Of a DNA stretch of 64,000 nucleotides, positions 25,718 to 34,585 are shown in pieces. The notes under the pieces were generated by a model. That model had not been told where the DNA came from. It ran no database searches and saw only the letters and a program-made list of their open reading frames with translations. The stretch is taken from NCBI GenBank assembly GCA_016716275.1, contig JADJWR010000003.1, positions 744,001 through 808,000 on the forward strand, in the 5' to 3' direction. Numbering within the stretch: position 1 is the stretch's first letter; each line of letters opens with the position of its first letter. Source of the stretch: Burkholderiales bacterium. Lineage in GTDB: Bacteria > Pseudomonadota > Gammaproteobacteria > Burkholderiales > Burkholderiaceae_F. The position numbers and the translations under genes were made by a program.

Positions 25718-25831
25718 TGCGCGCTCCTTGGGTGGTCGGCAGGCGGATTGCTGCTCGAAGCGCAGGTTACGAAGCGCCGGACTGTTCTCCTATACCCGTT
25801 AGGGTTATCCGGGCATAGCCCGCGTGCCGGA

Positions 25832-27172
25832 TCAGCGCCGCGCGGCGTTGCGGGGAAGGCGCAGCGTGGCGCGCAGTCCGGTCGGTGAGTTGCCCGCCAG
25901 CGCGAGGCGGCCGCCGTGCAGCCGCGCCACCCGCTCGACGATCGCCAGCCCGAGGCCGGCGCCCATCACGCCGCCGCGCGCAGCATCGCCGCGCACGAAC
26001 GGTCGCAGCAGTTCGTCGACTTTCGCCGCCTCGACCCCGGGGCCGCGATCGGCGATCTCGACCAGCACCGCCTCGTCGGTCGCGCGCAGCGCGACCGTCA
26101 GGTCGAGCCGGCCGCTTTGCGGATCGCGGCCGTAGCGTTCGGCGTTGGCGAGCAGGTTGGCCAGCGCGCGGGACAGCTCGACCGGGTAGGCGTCGATGCG
26201 CAGCCCGGCCTCGATGCGGCGTTCGATGTGCACGGTCGGGTCGCGCGGCAGCCTGCTGGCCTCGAGCGCCTGCTCGAGCAGCGCCGCCGGGTCGACCGCC
26301 GCCTTGTCCTGCGCCGGCTCGCTGCGCGCGTAGTCGAGGAACTGGGCGACGATCTGGTCCATCTGCGCCAGGTCGGCGACGATGTTGGCGCGCGTCTCCG
26401 GCGGCAGCTCGTTCAGCTCGACCTCCAGCCGCAGGCGCGTGAGCGGCGTGCGCAGGTCGTGCGAGATGCCGGCCAGCAGCACGGCGCGGTCGCGCTCCGA
26501 CTGCGCCAGGTCTGCGACCATCCGGTTGAAGCTGGCGTTGACGGTGGCGATCTCGGCCGGGCCGGTTTCCGGCAGCGGCTCCGGCGTGCGCCCGGCGCCG
26601 AGCTCGCCGGCGGCCTGCGACAGGCGGGCCAGCGGACGGTTGACCACCCGGGTGATTGCCACCGCGGCCAGCAGCGAGGCGATCGCGGCGATCACCGCCC
26701 AGCCGATCCAGCGCGTGCCGATGTCGCGCGCCAGCGGGTCGCGCTCGATGACCACCCAGTACTGGTCGGCGTCGATGACGAAGCTGACCCAGATGCCGGC
26801 CACACCGTTGACCGCGGAGGCCAGGCGCGTGCGTTCACCGAGCTCGGCGACCACCCGTTCGGCGGCGCGCGTCGCCACCGGGTTGTCGGAGAACGGCGCA
26901 ACCGCATCGGAAGGCTCCAGCGGCACGATGCGCACCCCCTGGTTGTCGGCCAGGTCGGCGAGCAGCGAAAGGCGCACGATCGGGTCGGAGTAGACCAGCG
27001 CGCTGCGCGTGATGTTGACGATCGAGATGATCTGCGCGGCGAGCTGCTGGGCGCGCGGCTCGCGCTCGAACAGGCGGAAGCTCTGCAGCCAGGCCGCCGA
27101 GCTGGCTGCCAGCAGCAGCATGATCAGCAGGAAGGTGCGCCAGAACAGGCCCGGCGCGAATGGCGATCTCAC
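25832..27172 (-). CDS. envZ: EnvZ-like sensor histidine kinase
   Basis: 446 residues: TM1 at ~10-30 (FLLIMLLLAASSAAWL), a periplasmic domain to ~160, TM2 (IGWAVIAAIASLLAAVAI), and HAMP. The phosphoacceptor helix GISHDLRTPLTRLRLEVEL has the conserved His, and the HATPase has N box LANLLANAERYG and G boxes EIADRGPGVE and GAGLGLAIVERV. This is the EnvZ subgroup of OmpR-family kinases. The response regulator lies 42 bp upstream on the same strand. Signal unknown; the adjacent flavoprotein is a possible target by context only. Confidence 0.88.
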   Translation of the reverse strand: MRSPFAPGLFWRTFLLIMLLLAASSAAWLQSFRLFEREPRAQQLAAQIISIVNITRSALVYSDPIVRLSLLADLADNQGVRIVPLEPSDAVAPFSDNPVATRAAERVVAELGERTRLASAVNGVAGIWVSFVIDADQYWVVIERDPLARDIGTRWIGWAVIAAIASLLAAVAITRVVNRPLARLSQAAGELGAGRTPEPLPETGPAEIATVNASFNRMVADLAQSERDRAVLLAGISHDLRTPLTRLRLEVELNELPPETRANIVADLAQMDQIVAQFLDYARSEPAQDKAAVDPAALLEQALEASRLPRDPTVHIERRIEAGLRIDAYPVELSRALANLLANAERYGRDPQSGRLDLTVALRATDEAVLVEIADRGPGVEAAKVDELLRPFVRGDAARGGVMGAGLGLAIVERVARLHGGRLALAGNSPTGLRATLRLPRNAARR

Positions 27173-27214
27173 CTCGGCAGGCTTCCGTCGACGGCGGCTG
27201 CCGCAGCGCCGGGC

Positions 27215-27940
27215 TCAGGCGTTGCCGTCGGGGATGAACACATAGCCCAGGCCCCAGACGGTCTGGATGAACTTCGGCTTCGCCGGATCGGCTTCGATCA
27301 GCTTGCGCAGGCGCGAGATCTGCACGTCGAGGCTGCGGTCGAAGGCCTCGTACTCGCGGCCGCGCGCCATTTCCATCAGCTTCTCGCGCGACAGCGGCAC
27401 GCGCGGGTGGCGGGCGAAGGCCTTCATCACGGCGAACTCGCCGGTGGTGATCGACACCGGTTCGCCGTTGCGGGTGAGCTGCCGTGTCGCCAGGTCGAGC
27501 ACGAACTCGCCGAAACTGACCGTCTGCGGCTCCTGCGTCGGCCCGCCGGGCGCCTCGTCGGGGCCGCGACGGCGCAGCACCGCGTGGATGCGTGCCAGCA
27601 GTTCGCGCGGATTGAAGGGCTTGGGCAGGTAGTCGTCGGCGCCCAGTTCGAGGCCGACGATGCGGTCGACGTCCTCACCCTTGGCGGTGAGCATGATCAC
27701 CGGCGTGCTGTCGTTGGCGCCGCGCAGGCGCCGCAGGATCGCCAGGCCGTCCTCGCCGGGCAGCATCAGGTCGAGGATCAGCGCGTCGAAGCGCTCGCGC
27801 TGCCAGAGGCGGTTCATCGCCGCGCCGTTCTCGGCCGTCGAGACGCTGAAACCGTTCTCGCTCAGGTAGCGTCGCAGCAGCTCGCGGATGCGCGGGTCGT
27901 CGTCGACCACCATCAGTCTTTCCGGGCCGGATCGGGTCAT
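27215..27940 (-). CDS. ompR: OmpR-family response regulator
   Basis: 241 residues starting MTRSGPERLMVVDDDPRIR; the ATG at 27940 was chosen over an upstream in-frame ATG (28045) because the receiver domain begins there. Receiver: acidic DDD at 13-15, phosphoacceptor Asp ~57 in ALILDLMLPGEDG, MLTAKGED, and the Lys in DDYLPKPFNPREL. A winged-helix C-terminal domain contains FDRSLDVQISRLRKLIE and QTVWGLGYVFIPDG. It pairs with the EnvZ-like kinase downstream. The sequence matches proteobacterial OmpR, which controls porin and envelope genes. Confidence 0.92.
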   Translation of the reverse strand: MTRSGPERLMVVDDDPRIRELLRRYLSENGFSVSTAENGAAMNRLWQRERFDALILDLMLPGEDGLAILRRLRGANDSTPVIMLTAKGEDVDRIVGLELGADDYLPKPFNPRELLARIHAVLRRRGPDEAPGGPTQEPQTVSFGEFVLDLATRQLTRNGEPVSITTGEFAVMKAFARHPRVPLSREKLMEMARGREYEAFDRSLDVQISRLRKLIEADPAKPKFIQTVWGLGYVFIPDGNA

Positions 27941-28107
27941 TGGCTCTCTCAGGCTGCTCCACGTGGTGCGGATCGCCGCCGATGCTACGAATTGCAGCGT
28001 ATCGCGCCGAGGCGGTTCGCAAACTGTTACAGAATTTACCCGCACGCGGGGCGATCATCGACGCGTCCAATACCGCGTGGCTTCGGCCGCCGCATCTGTC
28101 GACCCGC

Positions 28108-28548
28108 ATGAAGCGTTTCGCTTTCGTCCTCGCCTGGCTGATCACCGCCGGCGCTGCTGCCCAGGCTCCGCTGCCGCCGACTTCTGGGCCGGGGCCGGCC
28201 GAGACCGCCTCGCCTTCGCCTGCGGGGACGCGCGGCGACCTCTGGCAGATGCTGACACCGCAGCAGCGCGAGCAGCTGTGGCGCTCGCTGACGCCCGAGC
28301 AGCGGTCGGACATCTGGCGTGGTCTGCAGCCGCAGGAGCAGCGGGAGATGCGCGAGCGGCTCGGCCCGGGCGAGATGCGCGGCGGCGGCAACCCATGGGC
28401 GGGACGCCGGTCGCTGGACGCCGGCAACTGGTCGCATGGCAAGTCGATGACGCCCGAAGAGCGGCAGCAGATGCGCGAGCAGGTCCGCGAGGCCCATCGG
28501 ATGCGCCGCGAGCGGATGGAAGCGGAACGCCAGCGCCGACAGAAGTGA
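28108..28548 (+). CDS. DUF3106-like secreted protein
   Basis: 146 residues with a signal peptide (FAFVLAWLITAGAAAQ), a Pro/Ala linker and repeated TPQQREQLWRSL, TPEQRSDIWRGL and QPQEQREMRERL segments. These are the 12-13-residue amphipathic units typical of DUF3106-type proteins, followed by a Met/Arg/Glu-rich tail. The repeats resemble CpxP/Spy-like helical motifs, but I do not assign that function. The ATG at 28108 fits the signal peptide. It is divergent from ompR with 167 bp between them, so shared control is possible. Confidence 0.7.
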   Translation: MKRFAFVLAWLITAGAAAQAPLPPTSGPGPAETASPSPAGTRGDLWQMLTPQQREQLWRSLTPEQRSDIWRGLQPQEQREMRERLGPGEMRGGGNPWAGRRSLDAGNWSHGKSMTPEERQQMREQVREAHRMRRERMEAERQRRQK

Positions 28549-28646
28549 TGCTGCCCGCCGCGGCCGGGCGCCGCCGGGCGGATCGATAGAATCGGCCGCT
28601 GCTGATCGCTCACAGGCGCGCCGTCGACGGCGCGATCGTTTTCGCC

Positions 28647-29381
28647 GTGCCACCGACCGTGCTTGCCATCGACACCGCCACCGAGGCCTGTTCGGTGGCG
28701 CTGGCGCGCGACGGGCTGATCAGCGAGCGGACCGAGACGGTCGGCCAGAAGCATTCGGAGCGGCTGCTGCCGCTGGTGCAGCAGATGCTCGGCGATGCCG
28801 GGCTGATTCTGAGCGACTGCGATGCGATCGCCTTCGGCGCCGGGCCGGGTGCCTTCACCGGCCTGCGCATCGCCTGCGGCGTGGCCCAGGGACTGGCCTT
28901 CGGCGCCGGCCGGCCGGTGGTCGCAGTCGGCAACCTCGAGGCACTGGCGCTGGCCGCCAGCCGCGCCGCGCCGGTCGCACGCACCGTGCTGGTGGCGATC
29001 GACGCGCGGATGCAGGAGGCCTACTGGGCGCTGTACTCGGTCGACCGCAGCGAACTGGCGGAAGTGACCGCGCCAGCGCTCGCCGCGGCCGATGCGCTGG
29101 CCGAAATCTGCCGGGATCACGCGCCGGATCTTGCGGCCGGCAATGCGTTTCGCACGTTTCAGCAGGCGATCGGCACGCTCGCCTGCGCGACGGCGCCCGA
29201 GGCAAGCGCCAGCGCCTCGTCGATCGCCGCGCTGGCCTTGCGCAAGCTCGCGCAAGGCGGCGCGGTGGCGGCGGAACTGGCCGCGCCGATCTACGTGCGC
29301 GACCGGGTCGCTCTGACCATCGACGAGCGGCGCTCGCTCTTCCCTGGGGAAAAAGCCGGCAGGGCGAAGGGGGCTCGATGA
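28647..29381 (+). CDS. tsaB: tRNA threonylcarbamoyladenosine biosynthesis protein TsaB
   Basis: 244 residues of the ASKHA/YeaZ fold: VLAIDTATEACSVALARD at the N-terminus, HSERLLPLVQQML, FGAGPGAFTGLRIACGVAQG, and NLEALALAAS. TsaB dimerises with TsaD to make t6A37 in ANN-decoding tRNAs. The start is GTG at 28647. It overlaps rimI by 4 bp (ATGA); tsaB-rimI is a conserved pair. The C-terminal part (FPGEKAGRAKGAR) is usual. Confidence 0.93.
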   Translation: MPPTVLAIDTATEACSVALARDGLISERTETVGQKHSERLLPLVQQMLGDAGLILSDCDAIAFGAGPGAFTGLRIACGVAQGLAFGAGRPVVAVGNLEALALAASRAAPVARTVLVAIDARMQEAYWALYSVDRSELAEVTAPALAAADALAEICRDHAPDLAAGNAFRTFQQAIGTLACATAPEASASASSIAALALRKLAQGGAVAAELAAPIYVRDRVALTIDERRSLFPGEKAGRAKGAR

Positions 29382-29845
29382 GCGCTGTACTGAGCGAGCC
29401 CGCCGAGCGGATCGCGCCGATGCGCCCGGAGGACCTGGCCGACGTGCTGGCGGTCGAGCGGGTCGCCTACGAATTCCCGTGGACCGACGGCAACTTCATC
29501 GATTCGCTGCGCGCGGGCCACAGTGCCTGGACGATGCGCGACAGCGGCGGCGGGCTGATCGCCTACGCCGTGGTGATGATCGCGCTCGACGAGGCGCACC
29601 TGCTCAACCTGACGGTCGCGCCGGCCTGCCAGCGGTTCGGCTTCGGCTGGCGGATGCTGGAGGCGATGGCGGAGAACGCGCGCGGCTACGGCGCGCGGAC
29701 GATGCTGCTGGAGGTGCGGCCGGGCAACGTCGCCGCCCAGCAGATGTACGCGCGCTACGGCTTCGTGCGCATCGGCACCCGGCGCGGCTACTACCCGGCG
29801 CGTGACGGGCGCGAGGACGCAATCGTCATGCGGGTGATGCTTTGA
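29378..29845 (+). CDS. rimI: Ribosomal protein S18 alanine N-acetyltransferase RimI
   Basis: A 155-residue GNAT acetyltransferase. It has the RimI-type start MRPEDLADVLAVERVAYEFPWTD, the acetyl-CoA loop VAPACQRFGFGWRMLEA and the terminal ARYGFVRIGTRRGYYPA with the catalytic Tyr. It acetylates the N-terminal Ala of S18. It is coupled to tsaB by overlap and followed after 52 bp by the uracil-DNA glycosylase, the usual betaproteobacterial order. Confidence 0.92.
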   Translation: MSAVLSEPAERIAPMRPEDLADVLAVERVAYEFPWTDGNFIDSLRAGHSAWTMRDSGGGLIAYAVVMIALDEAHLLNLTVAPACQRFGFGWRMLEAMAENARGYGARTMLLEVRPGNVAAQQMYARYGFVRIGTRRGYYPARDGREDAIVMRVML

Positions 29846-29897
29846 GCGCCGCGCCAGCGGCGGTGCCGATCGGCCGTCGTGCTGCGGGCGCCGGCCG

Positions 29898-30650
29898 ATG
29901 AGCCTCGATCCGCGTCGCGCGGCGCTGTGGCAGGCGATGAACCTCGGCCCGGAATGGGTGCGCCGGGAACACGGGCAGCCGGCTCGCCCTTCGCCGGCGC
30001 AGGACGGCGCGGCTGCCGCGGCACTGCAGGCGCCGGTGCCGGCGGCGCAGCGGGCGGCGGCGATCGCCGCGATGGGCTGGGACGAACTGCAGGCGGCGGT
30101 GGCGGGTTGCACGGCCTGCGGGCTATGCCAGACGCGCACGCGGACCGTGTTCGGCGTCGGCAGCCGGACGGCACGATGGATGATCGTCGGCGAGGCGCCG
30201 GGGGCCGAGGAAGACGCGCGCGGCGAGCCGTTCGTCGGCCAGGCCGGCCGGCTGCTCGACAACATGCTGGCGGCGATCGGCCGCTCGCGGGCGCAAGACG
30301 CGCAAGCGCCGGTGTTCATCGCCAACGTGCTGAAGTGCCGGCCGCCGGGCAACCGCAACCCGCAGCCGGAAGAGGTGGCCGCCTGCGAGCCCTTCCTGCT
30401 GCGGCAGATCGAGCTCGCGCAGCCGCAGCTGCTGCTGGTGATGGGGCGCTTCGCGGCGCAATCGCTGCTGCACACCGACGCGCCGATCTCGGCGCTGCGC
30501 GGCCGCGCGCACCGCTTGCCGGTGGGCGGGCGCGAGGTGCCGGCGATCGTCACCTATCACCCCGCCTACCTGCTGCGCAATCTGGCCGACAAGGCCAAGG
30601 CGTGGGCCGACCTGTGCCTGGCGCTGCAGCTCGACGAAGGCGGCGCGTGA
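29898..30650 (+). CDS. Uracil-DNA glycosylase, family 4 (Fe-S)
   Basis: 250 residues. An ~80-residue variable Ala-rich N-terminus precedes the catalytic domain. Motif GEAPGAEEDARGEPFVGQAG, then NVLKCRPPGNRNPQPEEV. The [4Fe-4S] Cys are CTACGLC near residue ~74 and the pair in KCRPP and AACEPF, spaced C-x15-C. The C-terminal motif is VTYHPAYLLRN. It removes uracil from deaminated DNA. It is in the tsaB-rimI-udg run, probably one operon. Confidence 0.9.
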   Translation: MSLDPRRAALWQAMNLGPEWVRREHGQPARPSPAQDGAAAAALQAPVPAAQRAAAIAAMGWDELQAAVAGCTACGLCQTRTRTVFGVGSRTARWMIVGEAPGAEEDARGEPFVGQAGRLLDNMLAAIGRSRAQDAQAPVFIANVLKCRPPGNRNPQPEEVAACEPFLLRQIELAQPQLLLVMGRFAAQSLLHTDAPISALRGRAHRLPVGGREVPAIVTYHPAYLLRNLADKAKAWADLCLALQLDEGGA

Positions 30651-30683
30651 GGCGGCGCGCGCCGCGGACTTGCCCGCGGGTTC

Positions 30684-32000
30684 TCAGTGCTTGGCCTGGC
30701 CGATCAGCGACACCGAGTCGAACTGGCGCTGGTTGTGGCGGTGGCGAAGGATGACCAGCGTCATCGTCGCCGCGACGAACAGGCCGAACAGGATGATGAT
30801 CGTCTCGATGCGCAGGTCCAGCGCGATCAGCAGCGCGTAGATGCCGAGCATGACGAGGATGTTCAGGTTCTCGTTGAAGTTCTGCACGGCGATCGAATGG
30901 CCGGCGGACAGCAGCACGTGGCCGCGGTGCTGCAGCAGCGCGTTCATCGGCACCACGAAGTAGCCGGCCAGCGCGCCGACCAGGACCATCAGCGCGGCGG
31001 CCAGCCACATCGCCCAGGTGATGGTGGTCGCGCCGACCACCACCCCGCCGGCCGGCAGCCGCGCGAAGTCGATCATCGCCATCGCGCAGACCAGCAGGCC
31101 CATCGCCACGCCCACCGGCAGCACCGACAGCGAGCGCTTCAGCGACACCCGTGCCGCCGCGGTCACCGCGCCGATGGCGATGCCGATCGCGACCACCGCC
31201 TGCATGATGGCGCCCTGCGAAAGCGTCATGCCGAGCACCGTCTCGGACCACTTCAGGATGATGAACTGCAGGGTCGCGCCGGCGCCCCAGAACAGCGTGG
31301 TCACCGCCAGCGAGATCTGGCCGAGCTTGTCGCGCCACAGCGTGGTGACGCAGCGGCTGAACGAAGCCACCAGCCGCAGCGGGTGGAGGTGCTGGCGCGG
31401 ATAGCGGGCGCCGGTGTCGGGAATGCGCAGGTTGACCAGCGCCGCGGCGACATAGACGAAGGCGATCACCGCCACCGCCGCTTCGCCGGCCCGGTCGACG
31501 TGCGTGTCGACTGCCGGGAAGTCGAAGGAAAGCAGCGCCGACGAGACCAGCGGCGCGACCAGCACGCCGCCGACCACGAAGCCGAGGATGATCGAGCCGA
31601 CCGTCAGGCCCTCGATCCAGCCGTTGGCGACGACCAGCTTCTCCGGCGGCAGCAGTTCGGTCAGGATGCCGTACTTGGCCGGCGAGTAGGCGGCGGCGCC
31701 CAGGCCGACCAGCGCGTAGGCGCCCAGCGGGTGGACGCCGAACAGCATCAGCAGGCAGCCGCCGACCTTGATGACGTTGCTGACCATCATCACGCGGCCC
31801 TTCGGCATCGAATCGGCGAAGGCGGCGACGAACGCCGCCAGCACCACGTAGGAAACGAAGAAGAACAGCTTGAGCATCGGCGTCATCCACTCGGGAGCGT
31901 CGATGTCGCGCAGCAGGGCGATGGCGGCGATCAGCAGCGCGTTGTCGGCCAGCGACGACAGGAACTGCGCGGCCATGATCGTGTAGAAGCCGCGCTTCAT
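30684..32000 (-). CDS. lplT: Lysophospholipid transporter LplT (MFS)
   Basis: 438 residues with about 12 membrane segments and the LplT pattern GFYTIMAAQFLSSLADNALL, AYSPAKYGILTELLPPEKLV and ANGWIEGLTVGSIILG. LplT flips lysophospholipids inward for reacylation. The usual partner Aas (acyltransferase) is not fused or adjacent here. It is convergent with udg and divergent from alr (134-bp gap). Confidence 0.9.
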   Translation of the reverse strand: MKRGFYTIMAAQFLSSLADNALLIAAIALLRDIDAPEWMTPMLKLFFFVSYVVLAAFVAAFADSMPKGRVMMVSNVIKVGGCLLMLFGVHPLGAYALVGLGAAAYSPAKYGILTELLPPEKLVVANGWIEGLTVGSIILGFVVGGVLVAPLVSSALLSFDFPAVDTHVDRAGEAAVAVIAFVYVAAALVNLRIPDTGARYPRQHLHPLRLVASFSRCVTTLWRDKLGQISLAVTTLFWGAGATLQFIILKWSETVLGMTLSQGAIMQAVVAIGIAIGAVTAAARVSLKRSLSVLPVGVAMGLLVCAMAMIDFARLPAGGVVVGATTITWAMWLAAALMVLVGALAGYFVVPMNALLQHRGHVLLSAGHSIAVQNFNENLNILVMLGIYALLIALDLRIETIIILFGLFVAATMTLVILRHRHNQRQFDSVSLIGQAKH

Positions 32001-32110
32001 CGTCGGGGCGAACGGCTCATGCGGGGTGCGGCGGTGCTGTGGCTGCCGGAAGGCGCGGGTCTTATATCACGCACCTTTGTGAAACCGTACGACAAGGCAC
32101 AACACTTTAT

Positions 32111-32129
32111 GCTGCGCGCTTTGCGCAGC
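32111..32129 (+). promoter_or_regulatory. Hairpin just upstream of alr
   Basis: GCTGCGC, loop GCTTT, GCGCAGC ends 5 bp before the alr ATG and occupies the place of a Shine-Dalgarno; none is visible otherwise. It may lower translation of alr. Confidence 0.35.
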
Positions 32130-32134
32130 GCCCG

Positions 32135-33223
32135 ATGCCACGCCCGATCCTCGCGACCGTCGACCTTGATGCGATGCGCCACAACCTGGCGGTCGCTCGC
32201 CGACACGCAGCCGGTCGCAGGGTGTGGGCGGTGGTCAAGGCCAATGCCTACGGGCACGGGCTCGAGCGGGCCCTGCGCGGCTTCGCCGATGCCGACGGGC
32301 TGGCGCTGCTCGACCTGCAGGAGGCGGCACGCGCCCGCGCAGGCGGCTGGCGCAAGCCGATCCTGCTGCTCGAAGGTTTCTTCGCGTCGGCCGACCTGCC
32401 GGTGGTCGACGAACTGCGGCTGACCTCCACGATCCATCATCCGGCGCAGGTCGCGATGCTGCGCGCCTACCGGCCGCGGGCACCGGTCGAGGTGTACGTG
32501 AAGGTCGACACCGGAATGAAGCGACTGGGCTTCGCACCGGCCGAGACGGCGGGCGTCGTCGAGGCGCTGACGGCGCTGCCGATGGTTCGCGTGGCTTCGC
32601 TGATGACGCATTTCGCCAACGCCGACCGCGCCGATGCCGATGCCGGGCCGGCGAGCGTGGCCGATCAGCTGCACCGGTTCGACGAGGCGTGCCGCGGCTG
32701 GCCGGGCGCGCGATGCGTCGCCAACTCGGCGGCGCTGCTGCTGCATCCGCAGGCGGGCGGCGACGCGGTGCGGCCGGGCATCGCGCTGTACGGGTCGACG
32801 CCGATGGCGGGCCGCGCGGCTGCATCGTTCGGCCTGCGGCCGGCGATGTCGCTGACGGCGCGCGTGCTGTCGGTGCAGCCCGTGGCGACGGGAGAGTCGG
32901 TTGGCTACGGCAGCCGCTGGACGGCGACGCGGCCGTCGCGCATCGGCGTGCTGGCCTGCGGCTATGCCGACGGCTATCCGCGTGTCGCGCCGGACGGCAC
33001 GCCGGTGTGGGTCGGCGGCCGGCGCGCTGCGCTGGTCGGCCGCGTGTCGATGGACATGATCACCATCGACCTGAGCGACGCGCCGCAGGCCGACGTCGGC
33101 GCCGAGGCCGAGCTCTGGGGGGCGAACATTCCGGTCGACGAGGTGGCCGAGCGCTGCGGTACCGTCGGCTACGAGCTGCTGTGCGCGCTGGCGCCCCGCG
33201 TGCCGGTGGCCGAGGCCGGCTGA
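32135..33223 (+). CDS. alr: Alanine racemase
   Basis: 362 residues; PLP-dependent interconversion of L- and D-alanine for peptidoglycan. The PLP Lys is K35 in WAVVKANAYGHGLERAL, and the catalytic Tyr is in GESVGYGSRWTA. The terminal domain has RVSMDMITIDLSD. The ATG at 32135 (MPRPILATVDLDAMRHN) was chosen over an upstream in-frame ATG because the conserved domain begins there. It is followed after 1 bp by the GTG of radA, suggesting coupling. It could share D-alanine metabolism with dadA at 50.4-51.7 kb. Confidence 0.94.
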   Translation: MPRPILATVDLDAMRHNLAVARRHAAGRRVWAVVKANAYGHGLERALRGFADADGLALLDLQEAARARAGGWRKPILLLEGFFASADLPVVDELRLTSTIHHPAQVAMLRAYRPRAPVEVYVKVDTGMKRLGFAPAETAGVVEALTALPMVRVASLMTHFANADRADADAGPASVADQLHRFDEACRGWPGARCVANSAALLLHPQAGGDAVRPGIALYGSTPMAGRAAASFGLRPAMSLTARVLSVQPVATGESVGYGSRWTATRPSRIGVLACGYADGYPRVAPDGTPVWVGGRRAALVGRVSMDMITIDLSDAPQADVGAEAELWGANIPVDEVAERCGTVGYELLCALAPRVPVAEAG

Positions 33224-33224
33224 C

Positions 33225-34577
33225 GTGGCGAAGGCGAAGACGCGCTACGTCTGCAGCGAGTGCGGCGGCACGAGCCCGAAATGGCAGGGGCAGTGTCCGC
33301 AGTGCGAGGCGTGGAACACGCTGATCGAAGCGGCGGCAGAGCAGGCGGCATCGGCACGCTTCGCGTCGATCGCGCTCACCGCCGAGGTGCACACGCTCGG
33401 CGAGATCGCGGCGACCGAGCTGCCGCGCGAGTCGACCGGGCTGGCCGAGTTCGATCGCGTGCTGGGCGGCGGACTGGTGCCCGGCGGCGTGGTGCTGATC
33501 GGCGGCGACCCGGGCATCGGCAAGTCGACGCTGCTGCTGCAGGCGCTCGCCGCGATGGCGCGGCGGATGAAGGTGCTGTACGTCAGCGGCGAGGAGTCGG
33601 CGGCGCAGGTGGCGCTGCGGGCGCGCCGGCTCGGCGTCGAAGGCGAGCGGGTGCGGCTGATGGCCGAGATCGCGCTGGAGCGGATCCTCGCCGCGCTGGA
33701 GGCCGAGCGGCCGCAGGTGGCGGTGATCGACTCGATCCAGACCGTTTACTCGGGCGAACTGCAGTCGGCGCCGGGATCGGTGGCGCAGGTGCGCGAGTGC
33801 GCGGCGCAGCTGACGCGCGCCGCCAAGCGTTCGGGGGTGAGCCTGGTGCTGGTCGGCCACGTGACCAAGGAAGGCGCGCTGGCCGGACCGCGGGTGCTCG
33901 AGCACATGGTCGACACGGTGCTGTACTTCGAAGGCGACCCGCATTCGTCGTTCCGGCTGGTGCGGGCGGTGAAGAACCGCTACGGCGCGGTCAACGAGCT
34001 CGGCGTGTTCGCCATGACCGACCGCGGGCTGCGCGGCGTGGCCAATCCGTCGGCGCTGTTCCTGTCGCAGCACGACGCGCAGGTGCCCGGCTCCTGCGTG
34101 CTGGTCACGCAGGAGGGCACGCGGCCGCTTCTGGTCGAGATCCAGGCGCTGGTCGACACCGCGCACGTGCCCAATCCGCGCCGGCTGGCGATCGGCCTGG
34201 AGCCGCAGCGTCTGGCGCTGCTGCTGGCGGTGCTGCACCGGCACGCCGGCATCGCCACCTTCGACCAGGATGTGTTCGTCAACGCGGTGGGCGGCGTGCG
34301 CATCGAGGAGCCGGCCGCCGACCTGGCAGTGCTGGCGGCGATCGTCTCGTCGATCCGCAACAGGCCGCTGCCGCGCGGGATGGTCGCCTTCGGCGAGGTC
34401 GGCCTGGCCGGCGAGGTGCGGCCGGCGCCGCGCGGGCAGGAACGCCTGCGCGAAGCCGCCAAGCTGGGCTTCTCGCTGGCGATCATCCCGAGGGCCAACG
34501 CGCCGAAGCAGCCGATCGAAGGCATGACGATCGTTGCCGTCGAGCGGCTGACCGACGCGATCGAACGCGTCCGTTGA
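33225..34577 (+). CDS. radA: DNA repair protein RadA
   Basis: 450 residues: an N-terminal zinc ribbon (YVCSECGGTSPKWQGQCPQC), a RecA-like ATPase with Walker A GGDPGIGKSTLLL, the RadA-specific VKNRYGAVNELGVF (KNRFG motif with Tyr for Phe), and a Lon-like C-terminal domain (HAGIATFDQDVFVNAVGG; proteolytic Ser absent as in the family). It acts in branch migration of recombination intermediates. The start is GTG at 33225, directly behind alr. Convergent with hpnE, 8 bp away. Confidence 0.95.
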   Translation: MAKAKTRYVCSECGGTSPKWQGQCPQCEAWNTLIEAAAEQAASARFASIALTAEVHTLGEIAATELPRESTGLAEFDRVLGGGLVPGGVVLIGGDPGIGKSTLLLQALAAMARRMKVLYVSGEESAAQVALRARRLGVEGERVRLMAEIALERILAALEAERPQVAVIDSIQTVYSGELQSAPGSVAQVRECAAQLTRAAKRSGVSLVLVGHVTKEGALAGPRVLEHMVDTVLYFEGDPHSSFRLVRAVKNRYGAVNELGVFAMTDRGLRGVANPSALFLSQHDAQVPGSCVLVTQEGTRPLLVEIQALVDTAHVPNPRRLAIGLEPQRLALLLAVLHRHAGIATFDQDVFVNAVGGVRIEEPAADLAVLAAIVSSIRNRPLPRGMVAFGEVGLAGEVRPAPRGQERLREAAKLGFSLAIIPRANAPKQPIEGMTIVAVERLTDAIERVR

Positions 34578-34585
34578 GTGGCGGG

